Shown: piece by piece, positions 63,325 to 64,000 of the stretch | Layout: every line of letters begins with the position of its first letter | Position numbering within the stretch: the first letter of the stretch is position 1 | Assembly (NCBI GenBank): GCA_963799315.1 | Contig: CAWCWP010000001.1 | Coordinates: 1,426,001 to 1,490,000 of the forward strand | Direction of reading: 5' to 3' | DNA length: 64,000 nt | Origin: Parerythrobacter_A sp963799315 | Lineage (GTDB): Bacteria > Pseudomonadota > Alphaproteobacteria > Sphingomonadales > Sphingomonadaceae | Translations under genes and position numbers: made by a program | The notes under the pieces: generated by a model | Told to the model about the DNA's origin: nothing | What the model saw: only the letters and a program-made list of their open reading frames with translations | Database searches by the model: none

Positions 63325-64000
63325 ATGAACACGCCCACCACACCCGCGACCACGCTGCGCCCGCAATACCCTGCCCGACGCCAAGCGCATCGGCATGGTC
63401 AGCCTCGGCTGCCCCAAGGCGCTGGTCGACAGCGAGCGCATCCTCACCCGCCTGCGCGCCGACGGCTATGCGATGAGCGCCGACTATGCCGGAGCCGATG
63501 TGGTGCTGGTCAACACCTGCGGTTTTCTCGACAGCGCGAAGGAGGAAAGCCTTGCCGCCATCGGCGAAGCGATTGCGGAGAACGGTCGAGTCATCGTGAC
63601 CGGCTGCCTCGGCGAAGAAGCGGACACGATCCGCGCCGCCCATCCGCAGGTTCTGGCAGTGACGGGCGCGCATCAATACGAACAGGTGGTGGAGGCGGTG
63701 CATGTCCACGCGCCGCCGTCGCAGGGACCGTTCGTCGATCTGATCCCGCAGCCGTCCGCCGAGGATATCAAGCTGACGCCGCGCCACTACGGCTACCTCA
63801 AGATCAGCGAGGGCTGCAATCACTCCTGCGCCTTCTGCATCATACCCGACATTCGCGGCAAACTGGCCAGCCGCCGCATCGACGCGGTCTTGCGCGAGGC
63901 GGAGAAGCTGGTGGCGGCGGGCACGAAGGAACTGCTGGTCATCAGCCAGGATACGTCGGCCTATGGCGTCGATACTCGGCACGAGCCGCGCAATTGGAAA
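63325..64000 (+). CDS. rimO: Ribosomal protein S12 methylthiotransferase RimO, 5' part (cut by window edge, one frame break)
   Basis: RimO is a radical-SAM enzyme that methylthiolates Asp89 of ribosomal protein S12. The N-terminal UPF0004 cluster Cys are in IGMVSLGCPKALVDSER, VNTCGFLDSAKEES and VTGCLGEE. The radical-SAM motif CNHSCAFCIIP (CX3CX2C) is at about 63815-63845. The frame breaks at 63364 (extra C), between LRP and NTLPDAKRI. The window ends before the TRAM domain. Confidence 0.92.
   Translation, partial: MNTPTTPATTLRPQYPARRQAHRHGQPRLPQGAGRQRAHPHPPARRRLCDERRLCRSRCGAGQHLRFSRQREGGKPCRHRRSDCGERSSHRDRLPRRRSGHDPRRPSAGSGSDGRASIRTGGGGGACPRAAVAGTVRRSDPAAVRRGYQADAAPLRLPQDQRGLQSLLRLLHHTRHSRQTGQPPHRRGLARGGEAGGGGHEGTAGHQPGYVGLWRRYSARAAQLE

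Overview
The window reads as a chromosomal segment of a GC-rich alphaproteobacterium, most likely order Sphingomonadales and probably an Erythrobacteraceae-type genome. The evidence is an ATP12 F1-assembly chaperone, ChpT of the CckA-ChpT-CtrA relay, RpoH with its RpoH box, a TIGR02186/TauE pair, DUF3297 and DUF2721 proteins, a TorF-type porin, and intergenic palindromes of kinds common in sphingomonads. Nearly everything is core housekeeping. I see no prophage, insertion sequence, CRISPR array, plasmid gene or integrase.

Layout. 1-2041 (minus): gatA (cut by the window edge), gatC, a membrane-anchored FKBP and rpsU. 2245-6060 (plus): six overlapping genes, crcB, an RluA-family pseudouridine synthase, a PaiB-like protein, a HAD phosphatase, a small membrane protein and ATP12. 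6079-9707 (minus): mlaE-mlaF-mlaD plus an auxiliary lipoprotein. 9821-14616 (plus): valS, queE and an SGNH-like protein. 14576-23420 (minus): a HerA-like ATPase, a CIO-type bd oxidase (cydA, cydB, DUF2474 microprotein), TIGR02186/TauE, and a two-gene unit of an NfrB-like glycosyltransferase with a frameshifted membrane partner. 23499-29992: nhaA, gloA, a porin, a metallophosphatase overlapping ugd, and an MFS exporter. 29995-31786 (minus): rnpB, an AmpD-like amidase and chpT. 31916-36325: M67 peptidase, GIY-YIG protein, RluA-family synthase, rpoH, mtgA and a fasciclin lipoprotein. 36391-43389: LMW-PTP-like protein, clpX, clpP, an acyltransferase, a CPA1 antiporter, tig and tRNA-Leu. 43535-51443: DUF3297, a CHAP protein, der, DUF2721, a ParA/RHH/SPOR operon and a divergent Sel1-SPOR protein. 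51516-57048: DUF418 protein, pyrB with a non-catalytic dihydroorotase homologue, and sppA. 57119-64000: tRNA-Val, SOUL protein and small proteins, serS, a Sel1-like protein, surE, an M23/LysM peptidase, a K+ channel with a TrkA-N domain, and the start of rimO.

Data quality strongly affects interpretation. I count about 27 single-base frame breaks, nearly all insertions, spread over about 20 genes that include essential ones (gatA, valS, clpX, serS, cydAB, rimO). They are best read as sequencing or assembly errors, so I annotate these genes across the breaks.

The most unusual real signals are: an inverted-repeat element of about 143 bp lying in frame inside valS; several families of intergenic palindromes, one of which appears to supply the start codon of an RluA-family gene; a 43-nt element shared by the queE and MFS upstream regions; a dihydroorotase homologue lacking its metal-binding residues; and an orphan ParA/RHH/SPOR operon.
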